The translations under genes and the position numbers were made by a program. Below, piece by piece: positions 12,015-22,690 of a DNA stretch of 64,000 bases. The notes under the pieces were generated by a model. It saw only the letters and a program-made list of their open reading frames with translations, searched no databases and had not been told where the DNA came from. Source of the stretch: Bidens hawaiensis (Eukaryota; Streptophyta; Magnoliopsida; Asterales; Asteraceae); assembly GCA_021521415.1 (NCBI GenBank), contig JAIQDT010002035.1:1-64000 (forward strand). Reading direction: 5' to 3'. Numbering within the stretch: the first letter of the stretch is position 1; every line of letters starts with the position of its first letter.

Positions 12015-12370
12015 ATGTCTATAGTCCACCGTCTATACCTATACTCAGGTTTGTGAACACGTAAAAGGTCCGCAGTCCTTACCTATGCTCACCATTTATG
12101 GTACGTGCAAGGTCTGGCGTCCTTCCATATACCATCCTACATTAACAACACGTACAAGGTCCGCAGTCCTTCCCTATGTTGCAATCTAATTCATAGCACG
12201 TACGAGGTTCGCAGTCCTCCCCTATGCCATCACAATACAATTACAGCACATATAAGTTCCAAAGTCCTTTCCTATGCTGGCTCCTATCTAAAGTACGTAT
12301 AAGGCCCATAGTCCTTAACTACGTTCTCATCTATCATTTATAACACGTGTAAGGCCGACAGTCCTTATCT
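12015..12370. repeat. Minisatellite in S1 (ACGTACAAGGTCCGCAGTCC)
   Basis: About six to seven degenerate units of ~50-60 bp containing CACGTACAAGGTCCGCAGTCC-like cores followed by TTCCCTATG. It occupies the slot where the other two family members have a GATATTATTAGGGTC repeat. Confidence 0.75.
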
Positions 12371-12988
12371 ACGTCATCGCATGCCAAGTCTATGTCCAAC
12401 AGAAGTTAGAGGGATTTTCCATCCTAACTTACTAAGTTAGACGTAGAACTCATTTACCATTCATGTACCTATATACACTTACTTTGCACATACCATAATT
12501 ACAACGTAAGAACACTCAAGGCGTTCTTCACATCATTCATTTAACAATCATACTCCTTGTCGTTACGTGTAATATCCGAAGATCGTTCACGTCCCGACAA
12601 GCGTTCATTCATAGCGTTCATACATCTTCCACACATTACATATAACATTCGTATCCTTATTTATAACCTGACAGTACGCGCAATATACGAAGATCGTTCA
12701 CGTACCGGCAAGAAATCATTCATATCTACCACATATATTGTATATAGCACACACTTACCACTTAAGGTAAGTGTATTAACTAATCACATCGAGTATGCAC
12801 ACAGCCCCGAAAACATGACAAGGAAGTGGGGCTAGAAACTCACCTGAACTCGGTTACGTTCACTTTAATGGTTGTCCTTCTCTTTAGCTGTACGCGACTA
12901 AATGTATAACAATTATACATATCAATTAACTATCACTACCCATAACGCGTTCCTGGGCTAATTATAACCCACAACGTACGGGGTTTCG

Positions 12989-13057
12989 GGGGCAGCGCCC
13001 CTGACAGCGGGGTTCTAGGGGCGACTGCCCCTAGCAGGGTCCAAGGGGCAGAGCCCC
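12989..13057. promoter_or_regulatory. Three GC-rich hairpins in the S1 LTR
   Basis: Perfect inverted repeats GGGGC-AGC-GCCCC (12,989-13,001), CTAGGGGC-GACT-GCCCCTAG (13,015-13,034) and GGGGC-AGA-GCCCC (13,045-13,057), in an otherwise AT-rich LTR. The first is conserved in the older G2 LTR at 11,047-11,059. Function unknown. Confidence 0.75.
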
Positions 13058-13139
13058 TGGCTGGGGTCAAGCTCGTTATCAATTTACATTAATTGTCTTA
13101 ACACAATTTTCTTTAGAATTTTAAATTGTTATTTAATTC

Positions 13140-13455
13140 GTTATTATATCACAGTCTAATTCGTTATCTACTTCGATGTCCTGATTCGTTAGCTTAATTA
13201 GTTATTCTGGTTTGTCATCTGATTCGTCATTCTGATTCGTTATCTGAACATAGCGAATTAGGAACGTAACGAATCACTTGATTCGTCTGATTCGTTATCT
13301 CAGTTCGTTAGCCTAATTCGTTATCTTGGCGTGACCTGATTTGTTATCTTAATGTAAAGAATGGGTCGATAACGAATCAAAGGTTCATTCGTTACCAAGT
13401 CACACGAATGAGTCCCATTAGTTATGAATGCGTAACGAATTGATCAATTATAACA
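13140..13455. repeat. CGAA/TTCG word array in S1
   Basis: More than fifteen copies of ATTCGTTA / TAACGAAT-type words in about 300 bases, in both orientations, so many neighbouring pairs can base-pair. Corresponds in position to the array at 11,330-11,545 of the older LTR. Confidence 0.7.
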
Positions 13456-14106
13456 AATCATCCATGTTCTTATCCAGACTTTGACTCAGAGGTCAAAGTC
13501 AAAATCGATAAGAACAAATAACAGTCAACAGGTATTAGATCTGCAATACTCCTTCGTTTCTTAACCAAATATCATGATTTTAGTATCATTGGAATCATCT
13601 ATGCAGCGCCTACAAACCCCAAGGGTCTAATCATCCAAACGTTAATCAATTTCAGTAAGTTTGTCTTTGTTGGATTCATTAAATACGAACTTAAACGAAC
13701 AAGTTCTCGATATAAACGTACCTTAAACGAGTAGGTTTACGAACACGGTCCAGTCTTGATGTTGTTTTGGTTCGTCACAACGATCTAGCACCAACAAGCT
13801 CGGGTTTTCACCTTCGGATCTCGGCTCGGGTTTTAGGATGGTGTTCGTGTGTGTTTTTCAAGGTGTAGGCTACGGTGTAAATATGGATAATTATGGAAAG
13901 GATTAGGGTTTAAGGGGTATTTATACTCCCTTAAGCCCATGGACCTAAGGCCCATCTTTCCTTTTTGGGCCATATATAATTCCATCTAATTAGCCTATTC
14001 CACCTATCCTTAATCTTTTATGATTTCTTTACTAATTCAAGCAAACTTTTCCATCATAAACAAATAATATATATAATATTATTCATAGAAATTTCGGGAT
14101 GTTACA

Positions 14107-14759
14107 ACGAATCTGAATACGAATTAAGGCTAGTTCGTTAAATTGCTGCTAACGAATTAGGTTTAGGTCAGAGAATGTCAGAATCATTCTCTGACATTTC
14201 GTTAACCTAGTACCTCGTACTTGCCGCCTTTCCGGCGCCGTCAACGCCGGAAAACCGGGCAGTAGCCGTAAAAGCGTATTTTTGCACCATTTTTCACAGT
14301 TTTTCATCCCGTTCGATCCAAATCTGAGCTAGGGTGACCCCTAAGCTCATCTTTTGATCTATTTATACCCATTCCACCCGGATCTCGTGACTTTAACGGT
14401 TTAAGGGTGTCGGCTCGTCGTTTAGCGACTAAATCTAACGGGTTTGAGTTCATACAATATCATACTATCATACCTCGGATTGGTGATCGGATTATCCTTG
14501 GGTTCGACTACAGAGAAAAAGAGAAACTAGAGAGAGCTTAATTGTGTGTTTTGGATGGTGTATGGAATATGTGTAAATGAATGGATTAAGGGTTAATTAT
14601 GTTTATATATGGCGGGTCAAGGGCTTAGGCCCATGATCTATCTTCCTTCCTTATTAACCCAAGTCCATTAATTACCCACATTTATTTAACCCAACACAAG
14701 CCCAACTCATAATAACTCATATTCTATTTTATTAATCGAAATGAAAACAGGATGTTACA
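14107..14759 (-). repeat. G2 3' LTR, right part with two hairpins
   Basis: Continuation of the interrupted G2 LTR, starting with the second ACGAA copy and ending ...GGATGTTACA at 14,759 against the polypurine tract. It holds two perfect hairpins with 7-nt loops: 14,167-14,177/14,185-14,195 (11-bp stem GTCAGAGAATG) and 14,229-14,237/14,245-14,253 (9-bp stem TTTCCGGCG). Confidence 0.8.
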
Positions 14760-14777
14760 AGTCTTCCCTCCTTAAAG
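14760..14777 (-). other. Polypurine tract of gypsy G2
   Basis: Minus-strand purine run (AAGGAGGGAAGA) directly upstream of the LTR terminus. It is preceded by TTTCGGGGACGAAACC, the arrangement usual at the 3' end of plant chromovirus pol. It primes plus-strand synthesis. Confidence 0.85.
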
Positions 14778-14802
14778 AGGTTTCGTCCCCGAAACCTAAC
14801 TA

Positions 14803-16212
14803 TTACTTAAACAATCCCGGGTAAAACTTGCGCATCTCTTCTTCAACTTCCCAAGTGGAATCTAATCCTTTACGGTGCTTCCATATCACCATCACCAAAG
14901 TGATAACTTTATGACGAAGTTGCTTTTCCTTGTGGTCAACGATCTCTACAGGCTGCTCGATGTAGTTTAACCATTCAACAACCTCGATGTCTATCAATGG
15001 CACATGAGATATGTCATCAGCTAGGCATTTCCTTAGGTGAGAAACAAGGAAGGTTGAATGAATTCATTCTGACTCTTCAGGCAATTCCAGCTTATAAGTC
15101 ACTTCGCCCACACGATCTATAATCTTAAACGGTCCAATGTATCTCGGGCCCAACTTTCCCCTCTTTCTAAAATGAATAATCCCTTTCAAGGCGAGACCTT
15201 GAGCATCACATTGTCACCAACGTTAAACTCAATCGGTCGTCGCCGCTTGTCAGCATACGACTTCTGTTTGTCTTGACAGCTTTCATTCTTGCCTTAATCT
15301 GATCGAACTTTGAAGACGTTTCTTGCACAACTTCCAAACTTCCCATCTCTTTCTGACCGATCTCTCCCCAACATACCGGGGTTCTACATCTCCTATCATA
15401 AAGAATTTAAAATGGTGGCATACCAATACTTGAATGGTAACTGTTGTTATAGGAGAACTCTGCCAGATGTAGATGATCATCCCAACTTCCTCCAAAGTCT
15501 AAAACACAAGCACGTAGCATATCCTCAAGTTTTTGGATCGTCCTCTCAGACTGTCCATCTGTTTGAGGATGATATGCCGTACTGATTTTAATCTCGTTCC
15601 CATTGCTTCATGGAACCTCTTCCAAAACCTCGAAGTAAACCAAGTATCTCAATCGGACACGATCGTTAACGGTACTCCATGTCTAGTCACAACCTCTTTT
15701 ATGAACAAGCTTGCTAACGTTTCCGACGAGATAGCCTCTCGTATAGGTAGAAAGTGAGCACTCTTGGTTAAAAGGCCCACAATAACCCAGATAGTATCAT
15801 GATGCTTAGCTGTACGAGGTAGCTTAGTTATGAAATCCATGGTGATGTGTTCCCATTTCCATTCAGGTATCTCAAGCGGTTATATTTTCCCATAAGGCTT
15901 CTGATGTTCAGCTTTGAGTTGCAAACAAGTTAAGCACTTACTAACATAATCCACCACATCATTTTTGTTCATTCCTGGCCACCAGTAATCTCTTTTCAAA
16001 TCTTGGTACATCTTTGTATCTCCTGTATGAATTGAGTATCTTGACTTATGAGCCTCATTTAAGATTCGACCTCTAAGATCTCCATGGCGTGGGATCCACA
16101 TACGGTCAAACCTAGTCTTAACACCATGAGTGTTTTCCATCAACTCATCTTGCTGGCCGTAAATTCTTTCTTTCTTCACTAACTTTTCATCTGTTAACAC
16201 CTCTGACTGCAC
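14803..16212 (-). pseudogene. Gypsy G2 integrase with C-terminal chromodomain (broken)
   Basis: Read from 16,212 downward in several frames. The HHCC zinc-binding region is at 15,880-16,212 ([19 protein letters not shown]), the catalytic core at 15,649-15,840 (DFITKLP..., RHGVPLTIVSD), then a broken C-terminal part at 15,283-15,495. A chromodomain-like tail at 14,803-15,003 shows VEIVDHKEKQLRHK, WKHRKG and TWEVEEEM, typical of chromoviral integrases of the Tekay/Del kind. Several frameshifts and stops separate the pieces, so no active integrase can be made. The chromodomain normally steers insertion toward particular chromatin. Confidence 0.88.
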
Positions 16213-18155
16213 TTGATGATTTCATCAAAAAGACTTGAATTAATAATCAGCTGGAATGACTTTACTATTGCAATGACTTCCTCATTATTACGACTTAGCG
16301 CGTCGGCGACCACATTAGCTTTACCAGGATAGTATTTAATGTCGCAGTCGTAATCTTTTATCAATTCTAACCACCTCCTCTGCCTCATGTTCAACTCCTT
16401 CTGCTCGAAGAAGTACTTTAAACTTTTATGATCCGTATAAATAGTACAGTTAGTACCATACAGATAATCCCTCCATATCTTGAGAGCATGCACTATTGCT
16501 GCTAGCTCTAAATCATGCGTCGGATAAGCACTCTCGTGGACTTTCAACTGTCTAGACGCGTAAGCTACAACTTTTCCTTGTTGCATCAACACGCAACATA
16601 ACCCATGATACGAAGCATCAGTACAAACAACCAAGTCCTCGTCACCATCCGGTAGAGCAAGGATTGGAGCTTGCGTGAGTCTCTTCTTTAATTCCTCAAA
16701 AGCTTCTTCTTGAAACTTACCCCAACTGAATACTATCGACTTTCGAGTCATATCGGTCAACGGTTCGACTATTTGGGAGAAGCCTTCGATGATTCTCCTA
16801 TAGTAGCCAGGTAATCCTAAGAAGCTTCGTATGTCAGTCGTGTTCTGCGGAGTCTTCCAATTTGTTATCGCTTCAATCTTAGAAGGGTCCACGGTAATCC
16901 CTTGAGGATTTATCATGTGACCTAGAAATTGCACTTCTCGCAACCAGAATGCGCACTTCGAAAACTTAGCGTATAACTTTTCTTTCTTCAGAGTCTCCAA
17001 TACCTCTCTCAGATGCTTAGCATGATCAATCTCATTCCTTGAATAAATCAATATATCATCAATGAAGACGATAACTGACTTATCCAACATCGGCCGACAC
17101 ACCCTATTCATCATGTCCATAAATGCTGCGGGGGCATTCGTCAGACCGAATGACATCACGAGGAAATCGTAGTGTCCATACCGCATTTGAAACGTTGTTT
17201 TAGGGATGTCTGCCTCTTTCACCTTCAGTTGACGATAGCCTGATCTGAGATCTATTCGTGAGAACCAACTTGAACCTTGCAGTTGGTCAAACAGATCATC
17301 AATCATTGGCAAAGGATATCTATTCTTCACCGTAAGCTTATTCAACTCGGAATAGTCTATGCACATTCTCATGCTTCCATCCTTCTTCTTAACGAACAAG
17401 ATAGGTGCGGCCCAAGGGGAAACACTTGGTATGATAAAACCTTTGTCGAGGAGTTCTTGCAGTTGGGACATCAGTTCTGTCATCTCGGACGACGCTAGAC
17501 GGTAAGGTGCTTTAGCGACGGGCTGGGCTCCTGGTATTTAATATATCTGGAATTCTATCTCTCGCTCCGATGGCAACCCCGGAAGATCCTCAGGGAATAC
17601 TTTTGGGTAGTCGCACACGATAGGAACATCTTTCATTTCTTTTGTCTCGGCCGTAGCGTTGACAACATACGCCAGGTAGGCACCACAACCTCGCCTTAAC
17701 AAACCCTCGGCTTTTATCATCGAAATGACATTAAGCCCAGAACTTTCCTTATCACCGTAAACCGTCACTGCACTACCATCCAAGGATTTTAACCTTATTA
17801 TTCTACTCTTACACACTATCTAAGCTTCATATACATACAACCAATCCATACCCAAAACCACATCGAACCCTCCTAAGGTCATAACATACAAGGTAACAGG
17901 GAACTCCTGTCCCTCAAATTCTATGTTACAGTCCTTAACCATTTTCATTATTTTAACCAAAGTGTCACTAGCGGTTTCTCCTATAAAGGTTTCAGACACT
18001 CGGCAACATTTCACTTTAGCTAATTTCCTAAATGGTGTAGCTACGAAACTTTTATTCGCACCCGAATCAAATAATACTAAAGCAGAAATACCGTTTACTA
18101 AAAACGTACCAGTCAGAACATCCAGAATTTGTTTAGCCTGTTCCTGAGTCAGCAT
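16194..18155 (-). pseudogene. Gypsy G2 protease-RT-RNase H (two in-frame stops)
   Basis: A single frame from 18,155 to 16,194 interrupted by stops at 17,820-17,822 and 17,538-17,540. The protease has the LFDSGA active site (about residue 30). A linker follows, then RT with [16 protein letters not shown], an FIDDILIYS catalytic box (YxDD variant) and FLGHMI. RNase H shows [20 protein letters not shown] and the ADALSR end. The 3' end overlaps the integrase frame by about 20 bases, indicating a frameshift. RT and RNase H are otherwise well preserved, suggesting moderate age. Confidence 0.9.
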
Positions 18156-18240
18156 GTAGGCTCTAGTCCTTGGCCTAGCTTGATCGGCATCCTTCTACCC
18201 ACTTCCTCCAACTTCACCCTTGGTGACTCCCTTGCCATAT
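18149..18240 (-). pseudogene. Remnant of G2 Gag zinc-knuckle tail
   Basis: A short minus-strand stretch encoding NRHMARESP..., which resembles the second half of a CCHC knuckle (GHMARECP) with its last Cys changed to Ser, in another frame just before the protease. Homology stops at about 18,240, so the rest of gag and the 5' LTR of G2 are lost here. Confidence 0.6.
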
Positions 18241-18635
18241 GTCGATTTTGAGCTTTTAGCGAGCTGACCTCGAGTAATGTTTGTTTTTTTATTATATATT
18301 TCTTGTGTTTAGATGGACTCACATTATCCAAGTCTGGTTGCAGCAGCAGATCAGAACCAAATGACTTAAAAAACTCATTGGAAAACTCGTCTTTTCTGAA
18401 GAACTCATAGTGATCCAACTCCAGCCTCATGGTTTCTAAAGTTAAATTCAATAGATCACATGTTGGGGGATTACGTGGGACTGTTGTACTTTATATTAAT
18501 TACATTTCATTTGAAGATAAAGATTGTTTACGTACATTTTAGTATATTGCTTGTTAAACTGATCATCAATTATTCATGTGTGTTTCATTTTCAGTTTGAA
18601 ATGTTCCAATATAACCTCTACCAATTTTAAGTACT
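18241..18635. other. Unidentified segment between G2 and C2, partly coding-like
   Basis: Minus strand 18,251-18,470 is open in one frame (…VPRNPPTCDLL…, LELDHYEFFRKDEFSNEFF…) and joins the Gag remnant without a stop. I do not recognise the protein; it could be a captured gene fragment or another element. 18,470-18,630 is AT-rich with no feature. The last five bases, GTACT (18,631-18,635), are the left target duplication of C2. Confidence 0.4.
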
Positions 18636-19156
18636 TGTTGGTGCATTTTGTGACCATCGCTATGCAATTCTGTTAAGCGAAAACGAAGTGCGAAGTTAGG
18701 ACAACTTCGCCATAGGCGAAGTTGTAACAACTTCTGCGAACAACTTCGCCTTAGGCGAAGTTATAACAACTTCGCCTATAGGCCCAAGCCTGTGAAGTTG
18801 TTTATATATATATATATGTGTCTTGTTTAGGTTTGGAATCCAGAAAATTAGAGTGTTTTGTGATCAGTTTATTTGTCTAGAGAGAAACCGAGAGGGTGAG
18901 TCGTGTGGGACGACCCGAGGTAGAACTCACCTCGGGTCGGCCGTCATTTGTTTTCATGTTTGGTATGTAATGTATTTCGGTTATTATATAAAAGATCTGC
19001 AGATGTGTTTATCCCATTCGTGTGTTTGTTCGTGTATGTGTTTGTGTGTAATCGTGTTCTTCGTCTTCTACACCATAAACGAGTCTAGGAGGATTCCGCA
19101 CTCCTAGACCTCGTGCGGATCTCGTATCGATCGGCGACGCCCCGGGGGGACCTACA
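18636..19156 (+). repeat. 5' LTR of copia C2
   Basis: 521 bp, TGTTGGTGCA... to ...GGGACCTACA. Contains a CGAAGTT hairpin cluster (18,690-18,778), a TATA-like run at about 18,801-18,817 and a GGATTCCGCAC segment shared with the 3' LTR. Compared with the 435-bp 3' LTR, only the ends, the hairpin word and short blocks agree. Confidence 0.85.
18690..18778 (+). promoter_or_regulatory. CGAAGTT hairpin cluster upstream of the LTR TATA run
   Basis: Perfect pairs at 18,690-18,697/18,703-18,710 (GCGAAGTT, 5-nt loop) and 18,752-18,762/18,768-18,778 (11-bp stem TAGGCGAAGTT, 5-nt loop), with GAAGTTG/CAACTTC between them. The cluster ends about 20 bases before the TATA-like run, where enhancer elements of an LTR promoter usually lie. 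Confidence 0.65.
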
Positions 19157-19158
19157 AT

Positions 19159-19170
19159 TGGTATCAGAGC
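19159..19170 (+). other. Primer-binding site of copia C2
   Basis: TGGTATCAGAGC two bases after the 5' LTR, complementary to initiator tRNA-Met as in C1 and G1. Confidence 0.95.
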
Positions 19171-19409
19171 TTTTGCTCGTGATTGTGTGGTTCGGGATTA
19201 TCACGCGGGTGTAGAAATCGTTCCGTTTGACTATTCACGGGACGAGTTTACCGAGTTTTTTTGTCCTACTCACCTCCCACCATCAAAAACAACCCATTAC
19301 ACCTTCACATACCTCGTAAAATCCAGAAATCAAACCTGCAAAATCATCGTGATCATCAGGCGAAGTTGCCGTCACTATTAGTAGGGTTTCGGCGAAGATA
19401 TAAGGTTAA

Positions 19410-19608
19410 GCGAAGTTATCCACAACTTCGCCTACCTCTCAAGTTCACTTATCTCAAGCGAAGTTATCCAGAACTTCGCCTACTTCACAAGTTCGCTTAT
19501 CTCAAGCGAAGTTATCTACAACTTCGCCGAATCAAGCGAATTTAAAAAGGGGAGCGAAGTTAAGAATCAGCGAAGTTAAGACTTAAGCGAAGTTATCCAC
19601 AACTTCGC
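19410..19608 (+). promoter_or_regulatory. Tandem hairpins in the C2 5' leader
   Basis: Four copies of GCGAAGTT-(6 nt)-AACTTCGC: 19,410-19,431, 19,458-19,479, 19,506-19,527 and 19,587-19,608. The first three are exactly 48 bp apart, the last 81 bp further on. Loops are ATCCAC, ATCCAG, ATCTAC and ATCCAC. They lie in the transcribed leader 60-260 bases before the gag ATG, so they could fold in RNA. Extra AGCGAAGTT words lie at 19,553-19,580. Confidence 0.75.
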
Positions 19609-19667
19609 CTACAGTACTGTTAAGAATAAAATTTTTATTTTTCGAGTTTCTTTGTGTTTCGTGAAAG

Positions 19668-22283
19668 ATGACTTCAATAAATATTACGGAACTGGTGAAG
19701 ATGGAAGTGGAAGCGGGTTCAGCTACTAAGGCACCGAAGATGCTCAAGGTAACCGATTTTGTGGCGTGGAAGGATCGGTTTGAACAGTATGTTAAATACC
19801 AAGATGCTAAGATGTGGGTGTGCATTCAAGATGGATACATTCCACCAACTGCTGAGTGTGAGGGTCGTGATCAGATTAAGAAATACAACAAGATGGAAGA
19901 AGAAGAAGAAAAGAAAATGTATGAGGCTGAAAGCAAAGCTCATGCAGCGATAACAATGGCTCTTCCACAAGAGATTCTTCACACCTTCAGGAAGTATAAA
20001 ACTGCTAGAGAACTTTGGGAAGCGCTTGAAAGCAGATTTGATGGTAATGTGGGGATTCGTGCATCAAAGATTAAACTACTTAAAACCCAATTCTCGGTGT
20101 TCAAGTACTTGAAGAATGAATCACTTGATGATATCATCACTAGATATTATCATCTGATGACAGAACTAAGAAACTATTCCATTGCTTACAAAGAAGATGA
20201 GATTGTGGAAAAGCTTCTTGATGCTCTCCCACCGAAATGGGAGATGTACACTGTCTTGATGAGAGAAAACAAAGAGTTTGCCGACTATGACTTGGAAACA
20301 GCAGTCAACAAACTAAGAACTTTTGAACTTAACATGGTTCGTAAAGAGACACCAACTGATCAAGTTCAGGATCCAGGAATGTATGGTGCAAAAGTTAACT
20401 CAAGTTCAAGTTCGAAGTCTGAATCATCTGCTTACTACTCAAAGGGAGACTCGGGCGCTAACTCAACACATGAAGGTCATGTATCTCTCAACATGAATGG
20501 TGATGTGTGTTTTGTAGCTGGTGGATCAAACGCATCTAAACCTCAAGCAACCAAGGGTAGTTTTTCCTCAAGTGTTCCAAACAACAACTACTCGAAGATG
20601 CCCATGAGTGTTAAATCTGCTGAACAGCAGTTTGCTCTCTATGCATCTTTCATTGCTTCGTATGAAAATTACATTCAAGGCAAGATTGTTGATCCTGCAA
20701 CGTTAGACGAAGATTATGATCAGATCGACGCTGATGATCTGGAAGAGATGGATCTGCAGTGGCAGATGGCGATGATTGTGAGAAGGGTTAAACGGTTTAT
20801 GAAGAAGACTGGTAGGAAGTTTGTGGGTGAAAGACCAGGGTTTGATAAGTCGAAGGTTAGGTGTTACAACTGTCAACAGAATGGCCACTTTGCGAAGGAG
20901 TGCACAAATGAACGTGTAGAACGCAGTCAGACCAGGTCTACACAACAGAGTGGTGGAGGTAATGAGAATAGAGCCATGATATCCAGACAAAACGGGGAGT
21001 ACAACTGGAATCTGCATGTTGAGGAAGTGTTCGAACAGGCTAATTTAGCGAACATCGAAACTGCAGGAAGTGAGAAAGTAAATGAAGCTTACATGGCAGA
21101 AGTGGCAGACCAGCTCACCGAGGTAAGTACTAAACTCCCTTGTACGAAATGTGAAAATCTGTCTGAACAATTGACAACTATAACTGATCAGTTTGTTAGT
21201 TTGGATGCTCAATTTAAAACATTAAAAGAAGATCATCATTTCACTAAAGCTAGAGAAAACAGTTATAAGGTAAAAATAAAAGCTAGTGAGAAAGATATTA
21301 GAAGTCTTAAAGCAAGTCTAGCTGAGAAAATTCAAGTAATTGATCTTAGCTATGAAGTGTTAGAAGAGAAAACCAAACTAATAGCTGAAAGGGATAAACA
21401 GATAGCTGATCACCAGGTGAAAGTGGTGGAACTAAACAGGAAACTTGAGCAATTTAGAAATTCCTCCGCTATACTTGATCACCTCGTTAGTGATCAAGGT
21501 TCCCCAGTTAAAAGGGGAGGAATTGGATATCATGAAGTTCCACCACCTTACAATCATAACTATACTTATGATCCTAGTAATCAGAAATCTGTTGATGTTG
21601 ATTTTGGTCAGACAGTTTCGGTTAAGGTTACTATTAAAGAACCAGAAGTTAGTAAAGGCGAAACAAGTAAGCCTGTTTCGAGTGTTAAGATTTCTGTTCC
21701 TAGCCCTGTCTCATCAAACTCGGACAAGTCATCCGAGTCGAGTGAGACAAAAGAAAAGGCAGTGTTACCAAAAAGTGGAGAGAAACATAAAACACCTGAA
21801 AAGAAATCTCCACTAAACCCGTATGTCCCACCATATGTGAGACAAGCGGGCAGTAAAGCAGCCTCAACATCTAAAACAACTATTGAAAAGAAAGTTGAAC
21901 ACAGGAGTTGTTTCAGATGTAATCAATTAGGACACATAATTGCTGATTGCCCTCTGAAGCAGAGATTTAGAGCTGTGAGGCCTTCGAAAACTGAGAACAG
22001 AACTAACCGTAATCACTATAATGGTAAAAATGAAAACTCATCAAAGTTCAGAAATTGGACTAATCCTGGTTTTCAAAGAAATCGATCTCAGTTTTTCACT
22101 GCTAACAACCAAACCATAAGTAATAATTCATTTAATTCACGAAGGTTTGGATGGCCTCATAGTCAATCTACAAGAAGGTATCCTTTTAGGACTTACAGAA
22201 ATTATTCTGATACTAACTTTAGACAGCCAAAGTACGGGATGTATCGACCCAAGACCAATAGGTCTTGGGTCCCCAGATTTTAA
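19668..22283 (+). CDS. Gag polyprotein of copia C2 (intact)
   Basis: An uninterrupted 871-codon ORF, about 500 bases after the primer site. Residues ~25-230 are a UBN2-type copia Gag domain ([30 protein letters not shown]). The first CCHC knuckle, [14 protein letters not shown], is near residue 400. A long Lys/Glu/Leu-rich coiled-coil-like region spans about 480-610, and a second knuckle, [14 protein letters not shown], is near 745, followed by an Arg/Asn-rich basic tail ending WVPRF. Expected role: particle assembly and RNA packaging. The stop is followed in the same frame 15 bases later by protease sequence, so pol may have been reached by stop readthrough, or the stop may be a mutation. 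It is the only clearly intact ORF of the window. Confidence 0.9.
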   Translation: MTSINITELVKMEVEAGSATKAPKMLKVTDFVAWKDRFEQYVKYQDAKMWVCIQDGYIPPTAECEGRDQIKKYNKMEEEEEKKMYEAESKAHAAITMALPQEILHTFRKYKTARELWEALESRFDGNVGIRASKIKLLKTQFSVFKYLKNESLDDIITRYYHLMTELRNYSIAYKEDEIVEKLLDALPPKWEMYTVLMRENKEFADYDLETAVNKLRTFELNMVRKETPTDQVQDPGMYGAKVNSSSSSKSESSAYYSKGDSGANSTHEGHVSLNMNGDVCFVAGGSNASKPQATKGSFSSSVPNNNYSKMPMSVKSAEQQFALYASFIASYENYIQGKIVDPATLDEDYDQIDADDLEEMDLQWQMAMIVRRVKRFMKKTGRKFVGERPGFDKSKVRCYNCQQNGHFAKECTNERVERSQTRSTQQSGGGNENRAMISRQNGEYNWNLHVEEVFEQANLANIETAGSEKVNEAYMAEVADQLTEVSTKLPCTKCENLSEQLTTITDQFVSLDAQFKTLKEDHHFTKARENSYKVKIKASEKDIRSLKASLAEKIQVIDLSYEVLEEKTKLIAERDKQIADHQVKVVELNRKLEQFRNSSAILDHLVSDQGSPVKRGGIGYHEVPPPYNHNYTYDPSNQKSVDVDFGQTVSVKVTIKEPEVSKGETSKPVSSVKISVPSPVSSNSDKSSESSETKEKAVLPKSGEKHKTPEKKSPLNPYVPPYVRQAGSKAASTSKTTIEKKVEHRSCFRCNQLGHIIADCPLKQRFRAVRPSKTENRTNRNHYNGKNENSSKFRNWTNPGFQRNRSQFFTANNQTISNNSFNSRRFGWPHSQSTRRYPFRTYRNYSDTNFRQPKYGMYRPKTNRSWVPRF

Positions 22284-22690
22284 TCATCTGCTTTAATCGT
22301 GCAGGAACAGTTGAACAGGGCTGCAAACAATCTATGGGTTGTGGTTAGCGGCTGTTCCCGGCTCATGACGGGTAACAAGAAACCTGTTCAGGGAGGAAGA
22401 GTGAGTTTTGCTGGAGAGAGCGGTGGAAGGATTACAGGAATTGGGACGGTGACTAATGGAAAAATGACTTTAGAGAAAGTGAATTTCATTGAAGAACTAA
22501 AGCATAATCTGCTGAGTGTATCGCAGATCTGTGACAAAGACTACACAGTGCACTTTACCAAGAATGAGGCGATTGTACTGTATCCTGGTTTCAAGATACC
22601 AGAGGATTGGATTGTAATGAAGGCTCCAAGAGAAAAGAATACGTATATTATGGACATGAGGTCGACTGAGATGGCAACAGAAGAATCTTG
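22284..22690 (+). pseudogene. Copia C2 protease, catalytic Asp lost, 3' truncated
   Basis: In the gag frame after the stop codon. It reads WVVVSGCSRLMTG where copia proteases have a DSG...SRHMTG motif, so the catalytic Asp is Val and the following His is Leu. Downstream, NLLSVSQICDKDY and an AIVLYPGF-like segment match the region between protease and integrase. Homology ends near 22,690, where sequence jumps directly to the end of RNase H, so integrase and RT are deleted. Confidence 0.85.

Larger units (their letters stand above)
11572..14106 (-). mobile_element. Solo LTR S1 (G2 family), TSD ACGAA
   Basis: A 2.5-kb LTR with TGTAAGGCCCC at 11,572 and ...GGGATGTTACA at 14,106, flanked by the same pentamer ACGAA (11,567-11,571 and 14,107-14,111). 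No internal region remains between them, so this is a solo LTR left after LTR-LTR recombination. It lies in the same orientation inside an LTR of its own family. It contains a minisatellite, GC-rich hairpins and a CGAA-word array, annotated separately, and no gene. Confidence 0.85.

Noticed and set aside
10537..12835. Several ORFs of 65-105 codons on plus
   Set aside because: Translations of LTR minisatellites, Ser/Ile/His-rich and without motifs.
11572..14759. One continuous 3.2-kb G2 LTR
   Set aside because: An internal LTR end at 14,106 followed by ACGAA shows that a solo LTR is nested inside the real LTR.
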